A stretch of DNA of 64,000 nucleotides, taken from assembly GCF_001592965.1 (NCBI RefSeq), contig NZ_LRPC01000012.1:1-64000 (forward strand). Direction: 5' to 3'. Source of the DNA: Roseivirga spongicola. Its GTDB lineage: Bacteria; Bacteroidota; Bacteroidia; Cytophagales; Cyclobacteriaceae. Positions 18,135-26,195 of the stretch are shown piece by piece (the stretch's first letter is position 1; each line of letters starts with the position of its first letter). The notes under the pieces were generated by a model that had not been told where the DNA came from, did not search any database, and saw only the letters and a program-made list of their open reading frames with translations. The position numbers were made by a program, and so were the translations under genes.

Positions 18135-19241
18135 ATGTATTTTAAGTCGAGAGTTGTAGCACTGGTGCTGGCTGCCTTAGTGGCCATAGTTACCACTGCA
18201 TTCTTATCTCTCTTGCCAGATTCTACGCCAACTGTAATGCTGGTGGCTGGCTTGCTCTCTTTTGCAGTTACCTACTTGTTGGTTTATGTGACCTTCGAGT
18301 TTTTGGTTATGAAGGAGATAGGTGAAATCTACAATGTGCTCAATAAGATGCGCAAAAAAGATTTCTCCTTTATAGAAGAATATGATAATGGTAACTCAAA
18401 CCACCCCCTAAAGCGGATTAATCAAGAGATATATAAGTACGGAATTAATCGTCATCGAGAGATTGAGGACCTTAAAAAACTCGAGGCTTTTAGAAGAGAG
18501 TTTTTAGCAGATGTGAGTCACGAGTTGAAGACTCCCGTGTTTGCCGCACAAGGTTTTGTCCATACTCTATTGGACGGAGCTATAGATGATAAAAAGATTC
18601 GTAAGAAATTCTTGAAGCGTGCAGCCAAGAGTTTGGATAATCTCGACTCACTTATTCAAGACTTGCTAACCCTTTCTCAAATTGAAACTGGTGAAATTAA
18701 GATGCATTTCGAGCATTTTAATATTGTTTCAATAGCCGAAGAGGTAATAGATCAGATGGAAAGTAAAGCAGAAGATAAGAACCTTACCGTAAGGTTCGAT
18801 TCTGCTTATGAAACACCCATCTTCGTTCATGCCGATGCAGACAGAATTTATCGAGTGTTAACCAACTTGGTGTCAAACGCTATTAAGTACACGCTAGAAG
18901 GCGGTGTTCAAATAGGCTTTGAGGTAAAAAGTGAAAAAGTGCTCGTATATGTGAAGGATACTGGGGTGGGTATTCCACCAGAGCATCTTACTAGAATCTT
19001 CGAACGATTCTTTAGAGTGGAGAAGTCTAGGTCTAAGGAAATGGGCGGTACGGGACTTGGCCTAGCAATTGTAAAGCATATTCTAGAAGCGCATAACACC
19101 AAAGTCAGTGTAATCAGTACGGTAGGAAAAGGTTCAACCTTCAGCTTTAAGTTGCCAATAGGTCAAAGCGCTGAAGAAATGGAGGAGGAGTTAGAAGAAG
19201 AAAGGCTTGAGCTAGAGTCTTTAGGGGAGGATAATAGATAA
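18135..19241 (+). CDS. PhoR-like sensor histidine kinase
   Basis: A 368-residue kinase with two membrane helices (about 7-27 and 34-56) and almost no periplasmic loop, a HAMP-like linker, HisKA with phosphoacceptor H129 (FLADVSHELKTP) and HATPase_c with NLVSNAIKYT, DTGVGIPPEHLTRIFERFFR and GGTGLGLAIVKHI. The acidic C-terminal tail (EEMEEELEEERLELE) is unusual for the family. Its ATG directly abuts the regulator's stop, and its own stop overlaps the next ATG by one base, so the three genes form one operon. Confidence 0.93.
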   Translation: MYFKSRVVALVLAALVAIVTTAFLSLLPDSTPTVMLVAGLLSFAVTYLLVYVTFEFLVMKEIGEIYNVLNKMRKKDFSFIEEYDNGNSNHPLKRINQEIYKYGINRHREIEDLKKLEAFRREFLADVSHELKTPVFAAQGFVHTLLDGAIDDKKIRKKFLKRAAKSLDNLDSLIQDLLTLSQIETGEIKMHFEHFNIVSIAEEVIDQMESKAEDKNLTVRFDSAYETPIFVHADADRIYRVLTNLVSNAIKYTLEGGVQIGFEVKSEKVLVYVKDTGVGIPPEHLTRIFERFFRVEKSRSKEMGGTGLGLAIVKHILEAHNTKVSVISTVGKGSTFSFKLPIGQSAEEMEEELEEERLELESLGEDNR

Positions 19242-19951
19242 TGAAGCTAGATTTTAAATCGCTAGTCTTATTTGAAGACGATAATTTTTTGGTAGCCAAC
19301 AAGCCTCCGTACATTTCATCGCTAGACGATCGGAACAATGATGTGAATCTTCAGATGCTGGCCAAGCGATATGACGAATCACTTTCTGCCTGTCATAGAT
19401 TAGATAAAGAAACTTCTGGTTGTTTGTTGTTCGCTAAAAATGCCGAGGCTTACCGACATGCCTCCATTCAGTTCGAAAAACGAACCGTAGACAAGGTTTA
19501 CCACGCATTTGTGAATGGTATTCATGAATTCAGAAACCTAAAGGTTGAGCTACCTATACTCTCTTTAAATAAAGGTAGTGTAGTGATAGACTTTAAAGGA
19601 AAGCCTGCAACTACCATTTTCAATACATTGGAGGTTTATAAAAGGCACTCTTTAATAGAGTGTAGACCAGAAACGGGTAGAATGCACCAGATAAGAATTC
19701 ATCTAAGTAAAAAAGAGGCACCTATTATAAACGACCCTTTGTATGGAGGGGCTCCTTTGTTCTTGTCTGAGATTAAAAAGAAGTTCAATTTGGGTAAGTA
19801 TGAAGAGGAGCAACCACTTATTAAACGATTTGCCTTACATGCCTTTGCCTTAAGTTTTCGCTCCTTAAATAACGAAGAGGTAACTGTTCAAGCAGGCTAT
19901 CCGAAAGATTTAAGGGTTATAGAAAAGCAATTAAAAGCTAATAGGTACTAG
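19241..19951 (+). CDS. RluA-family RNA pseudouridine synthase
   Basis: A 236-residue enzyme converting specific uridines in rRNA or tRNA to pseudouridine. The catalytic Asp is D55 in CHRLDKETSGCLLFA, and RMHQIRIHLSKKEAPIINDP is the second core motif. There is no S4 domain, so the substrate (RluA-, RluC- or TruC-like) cannot be assigned. The ATG overlaps the last base of the kinase stop codon, suggesting translational coupling with the two-component system. Confidence 0.9.
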   Translation: MKLDFKSLVLFEDDNFLVANKPPYISSLDDRNNDVNLQMLAKRYDESLSACHRLDKETSGCLLFAKNAEAYRHASIQFEKRTVDKVYHAFVNGIHEFRNLKVELPILSLNKGSVVIDFKGKPATTIFNTLEVYKRHSLIECRPETGRMHQIRIHLSKKEAPIINDPLYGGAPLFLSEIKKKFNLGKYEEEQPLIKRFALHAFALSFRSLNNEEVTVQAGYPKDLRVIEKQLKANRY

Positions 19952-19997
19952 ATTGGGCTCCAATCCCTCTGGTTTTCAATTAATTTGCAAGCCTATG

Positions 19998-20028
19998 TTG
20001 GAATTGAAAAATCAAACTTCTATCTTTG
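19998..20028 (+). promoter_or_regulatory. Promoter of the rplM-rpsI-rpsB operon
   Basis: TTG (19998-20000), 20 bases, TATCTTTG (20021-20028), a full TAnnTTTG match. It leaves a leader of about 50 bases before the GTG of rplM. The leader holds a weak tccc...ggga pairing (about 20031-20046) that could be an autoregulatory element, but this is not convincing by eye. Confidence 0.65.
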
Positions 20029-20086
20029 TGTCCCTTTTTACGGGAAGGTCTGAATAAAGTATTTAAAGTCAATAAATTATACTGAA

Positions 20087-20530
20087 GTGGATACACTAAG
20101 TTATAAGACAGTATCGGCAAACAAAGCGACAGTAGACAAGCAGTGGGTGTTGGTCGATGCCGAGTCTAAAACATTGGGAAGATTGGCCAGCGAAGTGGCT
20201 AAAATCATCAGAGGTAAGAACAAGCCTAGTTTTACTCCACATGTAGATTGTGGTGATAATGTAATTGTTATCAATGCCGATAAAGTAAGACTTACAGGTA
20301 AAAAGTGGACTGACAGAGTATACCTAAGTTATACTGGTTACCCTGGCGGTCAGAAGAGAACTACTCCAAGAGAATTGAAAGCAAAATCTTCTACTCTTCT
20401 AGTGGAAAGAGCTGTAAGGGGTATGTTGCCTAAGAACAGATTGGGAAGAAGTATTTTCCACAACCTGCATGTTTATGAAGGAACAGAGCATCCTCATGAA
20501 GCTCAAAAACCAAAAGTTGTAGAATTATAA
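20087..20530 (+). CDS. rplM: 50S ribosomal protein L13
   Basis: A 147-residue ribosomal protein, full length. GTG at 20087 is the start and gives the family beginning MDTLSYKTVSANKATV. Later motifs are WVLVDAESKTLGRLASEVAK, VINADKVRLTGKKW and VRGMLPKNRLGR. It is the first gene of the L13-S9-S2 unit, 10 bases upstream of rpsI, in the usual bacterial order. Confidence 0.97.
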   Translation: MDTLSYKTVSANKATVDKQWVLVDAESKTLGRLASEVAKIIRGKNKPSFTPHVDCGDNVIVINADKVRLTGKKWTDRVYLSYTGYPGGQKRTTPRELKAKSSTLLVERAVRGMLPKNRLGRSIFHNLHVYEGTEHPHEAQKPKVVEL

Positions 20531-20540
20531 GAAGCCTTCA

Positions 20541-20927
20541 ATGGAAGTAATTAATACTATAGGAAGAAGAAAAACATCAGTTGCAAGATTGTACATGCAA
20601 CCTGGTAAAGGTGAAATCTCTATCAACGGAAGAAACCTTGGTGAATACTTCGGTTCTGATGTGATGGAAATTGTTGTTAAGCAGCCATTGGTTAAAGTTA
20701 ACCAAGAGTCTAACTTTGATCTTAGAATCAATGTAGATGGTGGTGGACCAAAAGGTCAGGCTGAGGCTATTAGAATGGCTATCTCAAGAGCACTTTGCGA
20801 AGCTGATGCAGAATTCAGACCTGCTTTGAAGAGCGAAGGTTTCTTAACTCGTGACCCTAGAATGGTTGAGCGTAAGAAATACGGTAAGAGAAAAGCAAGA
20901 AGATCATTCCAGTTCTCGAAACGTTAA
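20541..20927 (+). CDS. rpsI: 30S ribosomal protein S9
   Basis: A 128-residue protein with the family start IGRRKTSVARLYMQPGKGEI, the central GGGPKGQAEAIRMAISRAL and the conserved basic tail ending FQFSKR, whose terminal Arg reaches the P-site tRNA. It is 24 bases upstream of rpsB. Confidence 0.98.
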   Translation: MEVINTIGRRKTSVARLYMQPGKGEISINGRNLGEYFGSDVMEIVVKQPLVKVNQESNFDLRINVDGGGPKGQAEAIRMAISRALCEADAEFRPALKSEGFLTRDPRMVERKKYGKRKARRSFQFSKR

Positions 20928-20951
20928 TTCGAATTAATTTCAAAATATATA

Positions 20952-21722
20952 ATGTTTAATTTAACTCATAAAGACTTACTTGATGCTGGTGTTCACTTCG
21001 GACACTTAACGAGAAAGTGGGATCCAAGAATGGCTCCGTACATCTTCATGGAGAAGAACGGAATCCATATCATCGATCTTAATCAAACCCTTAGCAGCCT
21101 CGAAGAAGCGTCAAACGCTGTTAAGAACATCGTACGTTCTGGTAGAAAAGTTATGTTCGTAGCTACTAAGAAACAGGCAAGAGCGCTTGTTTCTGAAGAG
21201 GCTAAGAGATTGAACATGCCTTTCGTGACGGAAAGATGGTTAGGTGGTATGTTAACCAACTTCGCGACCATTAGAAAGTCATTAAAGAAGCTTCAGGGAA
21301 TTGATAAGCTCATGAAAGATGAGGCTTACAAAGCTTTGGCTAAGAAAGAAAGATTAATGAAAACCCGTGAAAAAGCTAAATTAGAGAAGCTTTTAGGTGG
21401 TATCACTGATCTTACTAGACTTCCTGCAGCACTTTTCGTTATCGATGTAAAAAGAGAGCACATTGCAGTAGCTGAGGCGCACAAACTAGGTATCCCGGTT
21501 TTTGCACTTTGCGACACTAACTCTAACCCTAACGATGTAGACTTCCCAATTCCTGGTAATGATGATGCGTTCAAGTCGATCGAAATCATTACTCAAGCAT
21601 TCGGTAAGGCTATCGAAGAAGGTCTTGCTCAAAGAAAGGTAGATAAAGAAGAGAGAGAAAGAGAGAAGGCCGAGCAAGAGAAGAAAGATGTTGATGCTCA
21701 ACCAGAAAATCAAGACGCATAA
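20952..21722 (+). CDS. rpsB: 30S ribosomal protein S2
   Basis: A 256-residue protein with HKDLLDAGVHFGHLTRKWDP, ERWLGGMLTNFATIRKS and PALFVIDVKREHIAVAEAHK. It ends in a strongly charged Glu/Lys-rich extension (residues 225-256), common in Bacteroidota S2. It is followed by a hairpin (21748-21776) that may attenuate transcription into tsf. Confidence 0.98.
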   Translation: MFNLTHKDLLDAGVHFGHLTRKWDPRMAPYIFMEKNGIHIIDLNQTLSSLEEASNAVKNIVRSGRKVMFVATKKQARALVSEEAKRLNMPFVTERWLGGMLTNFATIRKSLKKLQGIDKLMKDEAYKALAKKERLMKTREKAKLEKLLGGITDLTRLPAALFVIDVKREHIAVAEAHKLGIPVFALCDTNSNPNDVDFPIPGNDDAFKSIEIITQAFGKAIEEGLAQRKVDKEEREREKAEQEKKDVDAQPENQDA

Positions 21723-21747
21723 TTAATTGACAAAAACTTGATATAAA

Positions 21748-21782
21748 TTGAACATTGAATTCGCTTCGATGTTCAATTTTTG
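21748..21782 (+). terminator. Hairpin terminator/attenuator between rpsB and tsf
   Basis: ttgaacattga (21748-21758) pairs with tcgatgttcaa (21766-21776) with one mismatch, followed by ttttt. It may set the ratio of S2 to EF-Ts or separate the two transcripts. Confidence 0.65.
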
Positions 21783-21818
21783 TTTTAACCAAATTAGGAA
21801 TCATAAATAACTCATAAA

Positions 21819-22652
21819 ATGGCTATTACAGCAACAGACGTTAACAAACTAAGACAAATGACCGGTGCCGGTATGATGGATTGTAAAAAGGCATTGGTTG
21901 AAGCAGATGGCGATTTCGATAAAGCCATTGAAATCCTTCGTAAGAAAGGTCAGAAGCTTTCAGAGAAAAGAGCTGACAGAGAGACAAAAGAAGGTAGCGT
22001 GTTTGTAAGAACTAGTGAAGACAAAACTTCTGCTATCATCATTTCATTCACTTGTGAGACTGACTTCGTAGCTAAAAACGATGACTTCCAATCTTTAGGT
22101 AATGAAATTGCTGATGCTGCAATGGCTAACAAACCTGCCGACCTAGCTGCTTTGAACGAGTTGAGCCTTGGCGAACTTACTGTTCAAGCAAAAGTAACTG
22201 AGTACATCGGTAAAATTGGTGAGAAGCTAGCGGTTAATCACTATGAAACTCTTACTTCTGAGCAAGTTGCTTCATACATTCACTCTAACGGTAAATTAGG
22301 TGTTCTTGTGGCATTGACTGGCACAGATGGTAATGATGTTGCTGAAGCTGGTAAAGATGTTGGAATGCAGATCGCTGCTATGAACCCTGTAGCTGTTGAT
22401 AAAGACGGTGTAGACCAAGCAACTATTGAGAAAGAAGTAGAGATCGGTAAAGAGCAAGCGAGAGCTGAAGGTAAGCCAGAGCAAATCATTGAGAAAATTG
22501 CAATGGGTAAGTTGAACAAGTTCTTCCAAGAGAATACTTTGTTGAGCCAGCCTTTCGTAAAAGATTCTAAGCAATCTGTTCAGCAATACTTAGATTCAGT
22601 AAACAAAGGAATGACCGTTACTGAATTCAAAAGAGTAGCTATCGGAGACTAG
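21819..22652 (+). CDS. tsf: Elongation factor Ts
   Basis: A 277-residue guanine-nucleotide exchange factor for EF-Tu. It has the UBA-like start (VNKLRQMTGAGMMDCKKALV), the exchange motif IISFTCETDFVAKNDDFQSL and two core subdomains, ending TEFKRVAIGD. The last 79 bases of the coding sequence are repeated at 25029-25107 with two synonymous differences, and the two copies then diverge (here GGAGACTAG, there GGATAA). The 3' end of this copy may therefore have been supplied by the segment inserted after it. Confidence 0.97.
   Translation: MAITATDVNKLRQMTGAGMMDCKKALVEADGDFDKAIEILRKKGQKLSEKRADRETKEGSVFVRTSEDKTSAIIISFTCETDFVAKNDDFQSLGNEIADAAMANKPADLAALNELSLGELTVQAKVTEYIGKIGEKLAVNHYETLTSEQVASYIHSNGKLGVLVALTGTDGNDVAEAGKDVGMQIAAMNPVAVDKDGVDQATIEKEVEIGKEQARAEGKPEQIIEKIAMGKLNKFFQENTLLSQPFVKDSKQSVQQYLDSVNKGMTVTEFKRVAIGD
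22568..22646 (+). repeat. Left copy of 79-bp direct repeat (3' end of intact tsf)
   Basis: From taagcaatctgttc to gctatcgga, 79 bases. It matches 25029-25107 at all but two positions, both in third codon positions (CAG/CAA and ACC/ACT). The pair brackets the 2.4-kb AT-rich segment with three minus-strand genes, like attachment-site repeats left by integration at a gene's 3' end. Confidence 0.85.
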
Positions 22653-22675
22653 TTTTCTGATTAAATATAGTGCTT

Positions 22676-22710
22676 AAAAAGCAGTCCCGAGTGATCAGGG
22701 CTGCTTTTTT
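22676..22710 (+). terminator. Terminator after tsf
   Basis: aaaaagcag-t-ccc pairs with ggg-ctgcttttt (one bulged base) followed by six T. The A-run on its left could also stop minus-strand transcription from the accessory genes. Confidence 0.85.
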
Positions 22711-22777
22711 GGCTTTCAGGTAATAGCCCTTTATAGCTGGAATCGTTGTGAAGAAAATAAACTAGGGGAATTGGTCT

Positions 22778-23257
22778 CTATCTCAAGTCTTTCAATCTTA
22801 TAGCCAGAGTATCTAGAGCTTGCTCATTGTATGGAGATACTTCTTCTATTTGGACTGCTTTCTTGTCTTTTAAATATACTATGCTAGGATAAATACTTGC
22901 CAAAGTAGAAGAATAAAATATATTATCCGTATCAACAAAAACATTTTCTCGTTCCACCAAATCTCTACCTAATTTTAGTTTTAATCCCTTTATTGAGGAA
23001 ACTGCTGTAAATATAATGTCTAATTGATTTGTTCTGTCAATATTAGTCATTACAAAATTCTCTGAATTAGTTATGCAGCCTTCGCAGCCAGCATTAGGTA
23101 TAATAAGTATAGCCGTCTCTAAATAGAATTCATGATTTAGATTTCCAGATTTGATAATTGAATTAACTTCTTCAAGCTTAGGGTTTGAATTTTTTGAGCA
23201 AGCGATTACGAGTATAGAAATGAATAGGATGATTATCTTTGACTTATTTTTTAACAT
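22778..23257 (-). CDS. Lipoprotein with a CxxC motif, thioredoxin-like fold suspected
   Basis: A 159-residue lipoprotein with a signal peptide and lipobox LVIAC (Cys at residue 20). The mature part has a strand AILIIPNAGCEGCITNSENF with CEGC placed just after a beta strand, as in thioredoxin-like proteins, then a helix, IIFTAVSS, and SIYPSIVYLKDKKAVQIEEV, which fits the strands after the cis-Pro of that fold. It could reduce or oxidise disulfides in an exported partner. It overlaps the upstream propeller-lipoprotein gene by 14 bases, and the candidate partner, the Cys-containing peptide, is encoded first in the cluster. Confidence 0.65.
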   Translation of the reverse strand: MLKNKSKIIILFISILVIACSKNSNPKLEEVNSIIKSGNLNHEFYLETAILIIPNAGCEGCITNSENFVMTNIDRTNQLDIIFTAVSSIKGLKLKLGRDLVERENVFVDTDNIFYSSTLASIYPSIVYLKDKKAVQIEEVSPYNEQALDTLAIRLKDLR

Positions 23258-24389
23258 AGAGATACTTTTTAAAGACTAGGATATCCTCATTATTTTTTTC
23301 GTAAAGGTTATCTTTAAGATATATTCCATCAACAGTTGCAAATGCTTCGTCATTTAACATGATATCTTTTACTTCTCCTATTTTTTGGAACGAAGAATCT
23401 AACAGTATTACACCTGTAAAGGTGTTGTCATTGGACTTGTTTTTCGATTTACGAGGTTGCTGCATATTTGCTTCTACAGAATTTTCTGTAATCTTAAGGC
23501 CGAACGTAATAGTGCGTAGGTATATTTTTTGATATTCATCATATAGGATGTTACGAAACCAGTTGTTACCTACTTGATATTTATAATTATTGAAATCAGT
23601 GAAAGATCCCTTGAATTTCGGGGGGGCTTCAGCATTATTAGAACCAGCATAATATTTTTTGATTTCATTGGTCTTAAGATCAATAACACTAATGTGACTA
23701 TCAAAGGGGACAGAGCTTACATATTTGTTTTCATGCTTATTTAATGTGCCGAATATTGTTTCATTTTTACCTAAGTATTCTTTGAAGTCATCTTCCCATT
23801 TCATAAGTAGACGTTTTTCTTTTGTACGAAGGTTGTATTCGAGTAATGGTTTATTGTTGTTTTTCGTTGTAAAATTATTATTTCTTACTGGAATATAGAT
23901 TGAATTAGTTAATTCATTATAGTTAAAAGAGTTGCTGAAAGTCTGTATTGAAGGATCTGAGTCGTCATAAGACAATAGAAGTTGACTTCTGACAACTTGA
24001 CCATTGTTGGTAATGACATGAAGTTTATTGGTCAATCTACTAAAAGTGATTATTGAATCTATTCCATCAGTAGTCAGTCTGCTTACCTGCCCAATTCCCG
24101 TAGGACCTTCCTTAAAAAGTTTTATGGTTTTTAACTTAGTTCCATTTGCTAATGAAAAGAAATGGAGTTCATATTTGTAATCATCGAATACATAAATGCT
24201 ATTGGATTTTTTGTCATATCCCACTTTGCTACCGAATCTCTTGGTCGTTGTGTTCAAAGGAAATATTATTCGTTCTTTTAACTCTAAAGTGAGTTTATCT
24301 TCAAAAATCACATCTTCTGGTCTTGAGTTGCATCCAGGTAATAAAATATATAAAATTAAAAGGAGGTAGGTGTTGAGTTTATTAGACAT
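23244..24389 (-). CDS. 6-bladed beta-propeller-like lipoprotein (DUF4221/BF3164-like)
   Basis: A 381-residue lipoprotein (signal peptide, lipobox LLPGC with Cys near 19). The body is made of repeated beta strands with motifs such as GYDKKSNSIYVFDDYKYELH, FSLANGTKLKTIKLFKEGPT and YNYNELTNSIYIPV-like blades, which resemble the TolB-like six-bladed propellers (DUF4221, BF3164) of Bacteroidota. In other genomes such proteins often neighbour short exported peptides. Base composition is clearly AT-richer than the ribosomal genes next door, consistent with acquisition. Confidence 0.65.
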   Translation of the reverse strand: MSNKLNTYLLLILYILLPGCNSRPEDVIFEDKLTLELKERIIFPLNTTTKRFGSKVGYDKKSNSIYVFDDYKYELHFFSLANGTKLKTIKLFKEGPTGIGQVSRLTTDGIDSIITFSRLTNKLHVITNNGQVVRSQLLLSYDDSDPSIQTFSNSFNYNELTNSIYIPVRNNNFTTKNNNKPLLEYNLRTKEKRLLMKWEDDFKEYLGKNETIFGTLNKHENKYVSSVPFDSHISVIDLKTNEIKKYYAGSNNAEAPPKFKGSFTDFNNYKYQVGNNWFRNILYDEYQKIYLRTITFGLKITENSVEANMQQPRKSKNKSNDNTFTGVILLDSSFQKIGEVKDIMLNDEAFATVDGIYLKDNLYEKNNEDILVFKKYLYVKK

Positions 24390-24453
24390 TATGACTGATT
24401 TTGTGAATTATAAGGTCAGGTACTATAGATTTATAATACCTGACTAATAATAT

Positions 24454-24687
24454 TTACTCTGCTTTACGCGGCATCTTGCATTCTCTTGCCGTAGGATCTA
24501 GGGTTCCTTCCTCTTGGCATTTCAAAGATAGCAAGGTTTCACCTTCTTCGTTGGTAGAATAGTCCTTAACGCACCAGTCCTTTGTACCCTCTTTTAAAGT
24601 GCAGGTAGCGTTTGAAATCATAGGTGTAAGTACTCCGCACAACATTAGAACGATTGCCATTGATATCGCTTTGATTCTCTTTTTCAC
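24454..24687 (-). CDS. Short exported peptide with four mature-region cysteines
   Basis: A 77-residue protein with a signal peptide (about 1-27, ending ISNA) and a mature part of about 50 residues carrying four Cys (TCTLKEG, DWCVKD, LKCQEE, RECKMP). The even number and spacing suggest two disulfides. It is the first gene of a minus-strand group with a beta-propeller-like lipoprotein and a CxxC lipoprotein. The layout resembles NVEALA-type peptide loci of Bacteroidota, but the NVEALA motif itself is absent. Function unknown. Confidence 0.6.
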   Translation of the reverse strand: MKKRIKAISMAIVLMLCGVLTPMISNATCTLKEGTKDWCVKDYSTNEEGETLLSLKCQEEGTLDPTARECKMPRKAE

Positions 24688-25028
24688 GTTTTGAATAATT
24701 ATTAGTTAACCTACTCACTTTTGTTCAGGCATTTTCGGCATCCTCCTGTTTTTTTGAGCGGCAATACAAAGGCAGTTGTATACAGGACTGAGAGATGTAT
24801 TGTGTGTGCTCATTCTTCGTTTTGCTTAGCAGCCAGATGAAGTTCTTTTTCTTAAGAATAGTATGAAGTAAGTTATCGAAAACATAAAAGTCAATAAAAA
24901 AGTAAAAAACATAATAAAATTAATTCAATGATATTTGAATGCCTAGAAATGGTAGTAAGAAGTGAACTGCTCTGTTAGTTACTAAACATGATTTATTTGG
25001 GGGGTAGATGTTGAGTTTTAAAAACAGG
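24688..25028. other. AT-rich non-coding stretch upstream of the small peptide gene
   Basis: 341 bases with no supported gene on either strand. It should contain the promoter of the minus-strand peptide-propeller-CxxC group, but I find no full TAnnTTTG match. It ends at the right-hand tsf repeat. The very high AT content supports a foreign origin. Confidence 0.5.
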
Positions 25029-25110
25029 TAAGCAATCTGTTCAACAATACTTAGATTCAGTAAACAAAGGAATGACTGTTACTGAATTCAAAAGAGTAGC
25101 TATCGGATAA
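25029..25110 (+). pseudogene. Remnant of the 3' end of tsf (right copy of the direct repeat)
   Basis: This stretch encodes the last 26 or so residues of EF-Ts (ending EFKRVAIG) followed by TAA at 25108-25110, with no start. It is 77/79 identical to the end of the intact tsf, and both differences are synonymous. It is followed within 80 bases by a strong terminator, so it may be the original 3' end and terminator of tsf, displaced when the 2.4-kb segment was inserted. Confidence 0.8.
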
Positions 25111-25162
25111 TTTTATCCTTCAAGCCCATCAGGCCAAAGGTCAGATGGTATAAAATCAAAAA

Positions 25163-25190
25163 AAAAGCGACTTCGCAAGAGGTCGCTTTT
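25163..25190. terminator. Bidirectional terminator, possibly the ancestral tsf terminator
   Basis: aaaagcgac (25163-25171) pairs with gtcgctttt (25182-25190), with an A-run before it and a T-run after it. It serves the minus-strand metallohydrolase gene ending at 25217 and would also suit the tsf remnant. Confidence 0.85.
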
Positions 25191-25216
25191 TTTGTCTGCT
25201 AGAATTAATACTGATC

Positions 25217-26194
25217 TTACTTTTCCTGGAATCCGAAGATTTGCCCTTGCTGCGCCACATTGAAACCAGCCTGGCTTACTTCTTCATATTCTGGACTATT
25301 CATGTCCAGAATAGGGTTGGTATGATTGGCATGAATAAAATGAACCTTGGCTTTATCTGTTTTTGATAGCTCACTAAAGAGTTCCATACTTTCTTTAGTG
25401 AAAGGATGAGGAATAAGACTCATATCTCTGCCTTCTAGTTCACCGTCTTGGTAGAAGCTGGCATCAATGAGGATGATGTCATTGTTTTTAACTACTTCTC
25501 TAATGTCCACGTCCCACTTATTCCATTTGTCAATATCTGGGATGAAAACAACGGACTTTTGGTTGATCTGAATTTTGAACCCGACAGTTTCACTATACTC
25601 ATCTCTGTGTGGAACAGTAAAGGGCATAACGGAAATATCTTTAGAAAGCTCAACCAAAGTTGAGTCTTGCATGGGTTTAATGCTGATATTATTCAGGCTT
25701 ACTAATTGATTCCATGGGCCATTTTCTTCCAAGAAAGTCTTCATTTTAGGCATGGCGTGTACAGGAACGCCTGCAGTTCCCATCACTTCTCTGCCCAAAT
25801 GCATGAGGCCGGTGTAATGACCAATATGGGCATGAGTAAGAAATATGCCGTCTAATGGATAGTCATTCGTTTCTGAGATTTCATCTAGCATTTGTAGCTG
25901 TTCTTTGAAATCTGGTGTAGCATCGAACAAGTATCGCTTTTTATTGATTGGGTCTATTAGGCCTAAAGATACCGTGTACAGTGGTTTTCTCTGTCCTAAA
26001 TTTATGGCTTTCCATTCTTCTTGATAGCCAGCTTGTGGATAGCCAGCGTCTTGTGCTACACCCAATACCATAATAAAGGGAGTTTTCGGGGCAGTGTTTT
26101 CTACTTGACTTACCTCGGAGCAGCCTAAAAAAATGAATAAAAAAAGAGCCATAAGAGGCTCTAGTTTTTTTGTTGAAGATGATGCTGTTGTCAT
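25217..26194 (-). CDS. PqqB-like metallo-beta-lactamase-fold lipoprotein
   Basis: A 325-residue lipoprotein. ATG 26194 was chosen because it lies one base after the stop of the upstream small ORF (TAATATG), and it gives a lipobox FLGC with Cys24. The metallo-beta-lactamase fold is shown by GIFLTHAHIGHYTGL (H121, H123, H126), VPHRDEYSETVGF, IPDIDKWN and IHANHTNP. The usual HxHxDH metal motif reads HAHIGH, so the Asp is replaced by Gly, as in PqqB-related proteins with altered metal sites. The opening GVAQDAGYPQAG is also PqqB-like. The substrate is unknown; the preceding peptide gene is a candidate partner. Confidence 0.85.
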   Translation of the reverse strand: MTTASSSTKKLEPLMALFLFIFLGCSEVSQVENTAPKTPFIMVLGVAQDAGYPQAGYQEEWKAINLGQRKPLYTVSLGLIDPINKKRYLFDATPDFKEQLQMLDEISETNDYPLDGIFLTHAHIGHYTGLMHLGREVMGTAGVPVHAMPKMKTFLEENGPWNQLVSLNNISIKPMQDSTLVELSKDISVMPFTVPHRDEYSETVGFKIQINQKSVVFIPDIDKWNKWDVDIREVVKNNDIILIDASFYQDGELEGRDMSLIPHPFTKESMELFSELSKTDKAKVHFIHANHTNPILDMNSPEYEEVSQAGFNVAQQGQIFGFQEK

Positions 26195-26195
26195 A

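Noticed and set aside
19952-20086. Ribosomal protein L13 leader RNA
   Set aside because: The leader is short and only a weak tccc/ggga pairing is visible, not enough to call an autoregulatory structure.
25029-25110. A second functional EF-Ts gene
   Set aside because: Only the last 26 or so codons are present, with no start or upstream domains. It is a displaced 3' remnant.
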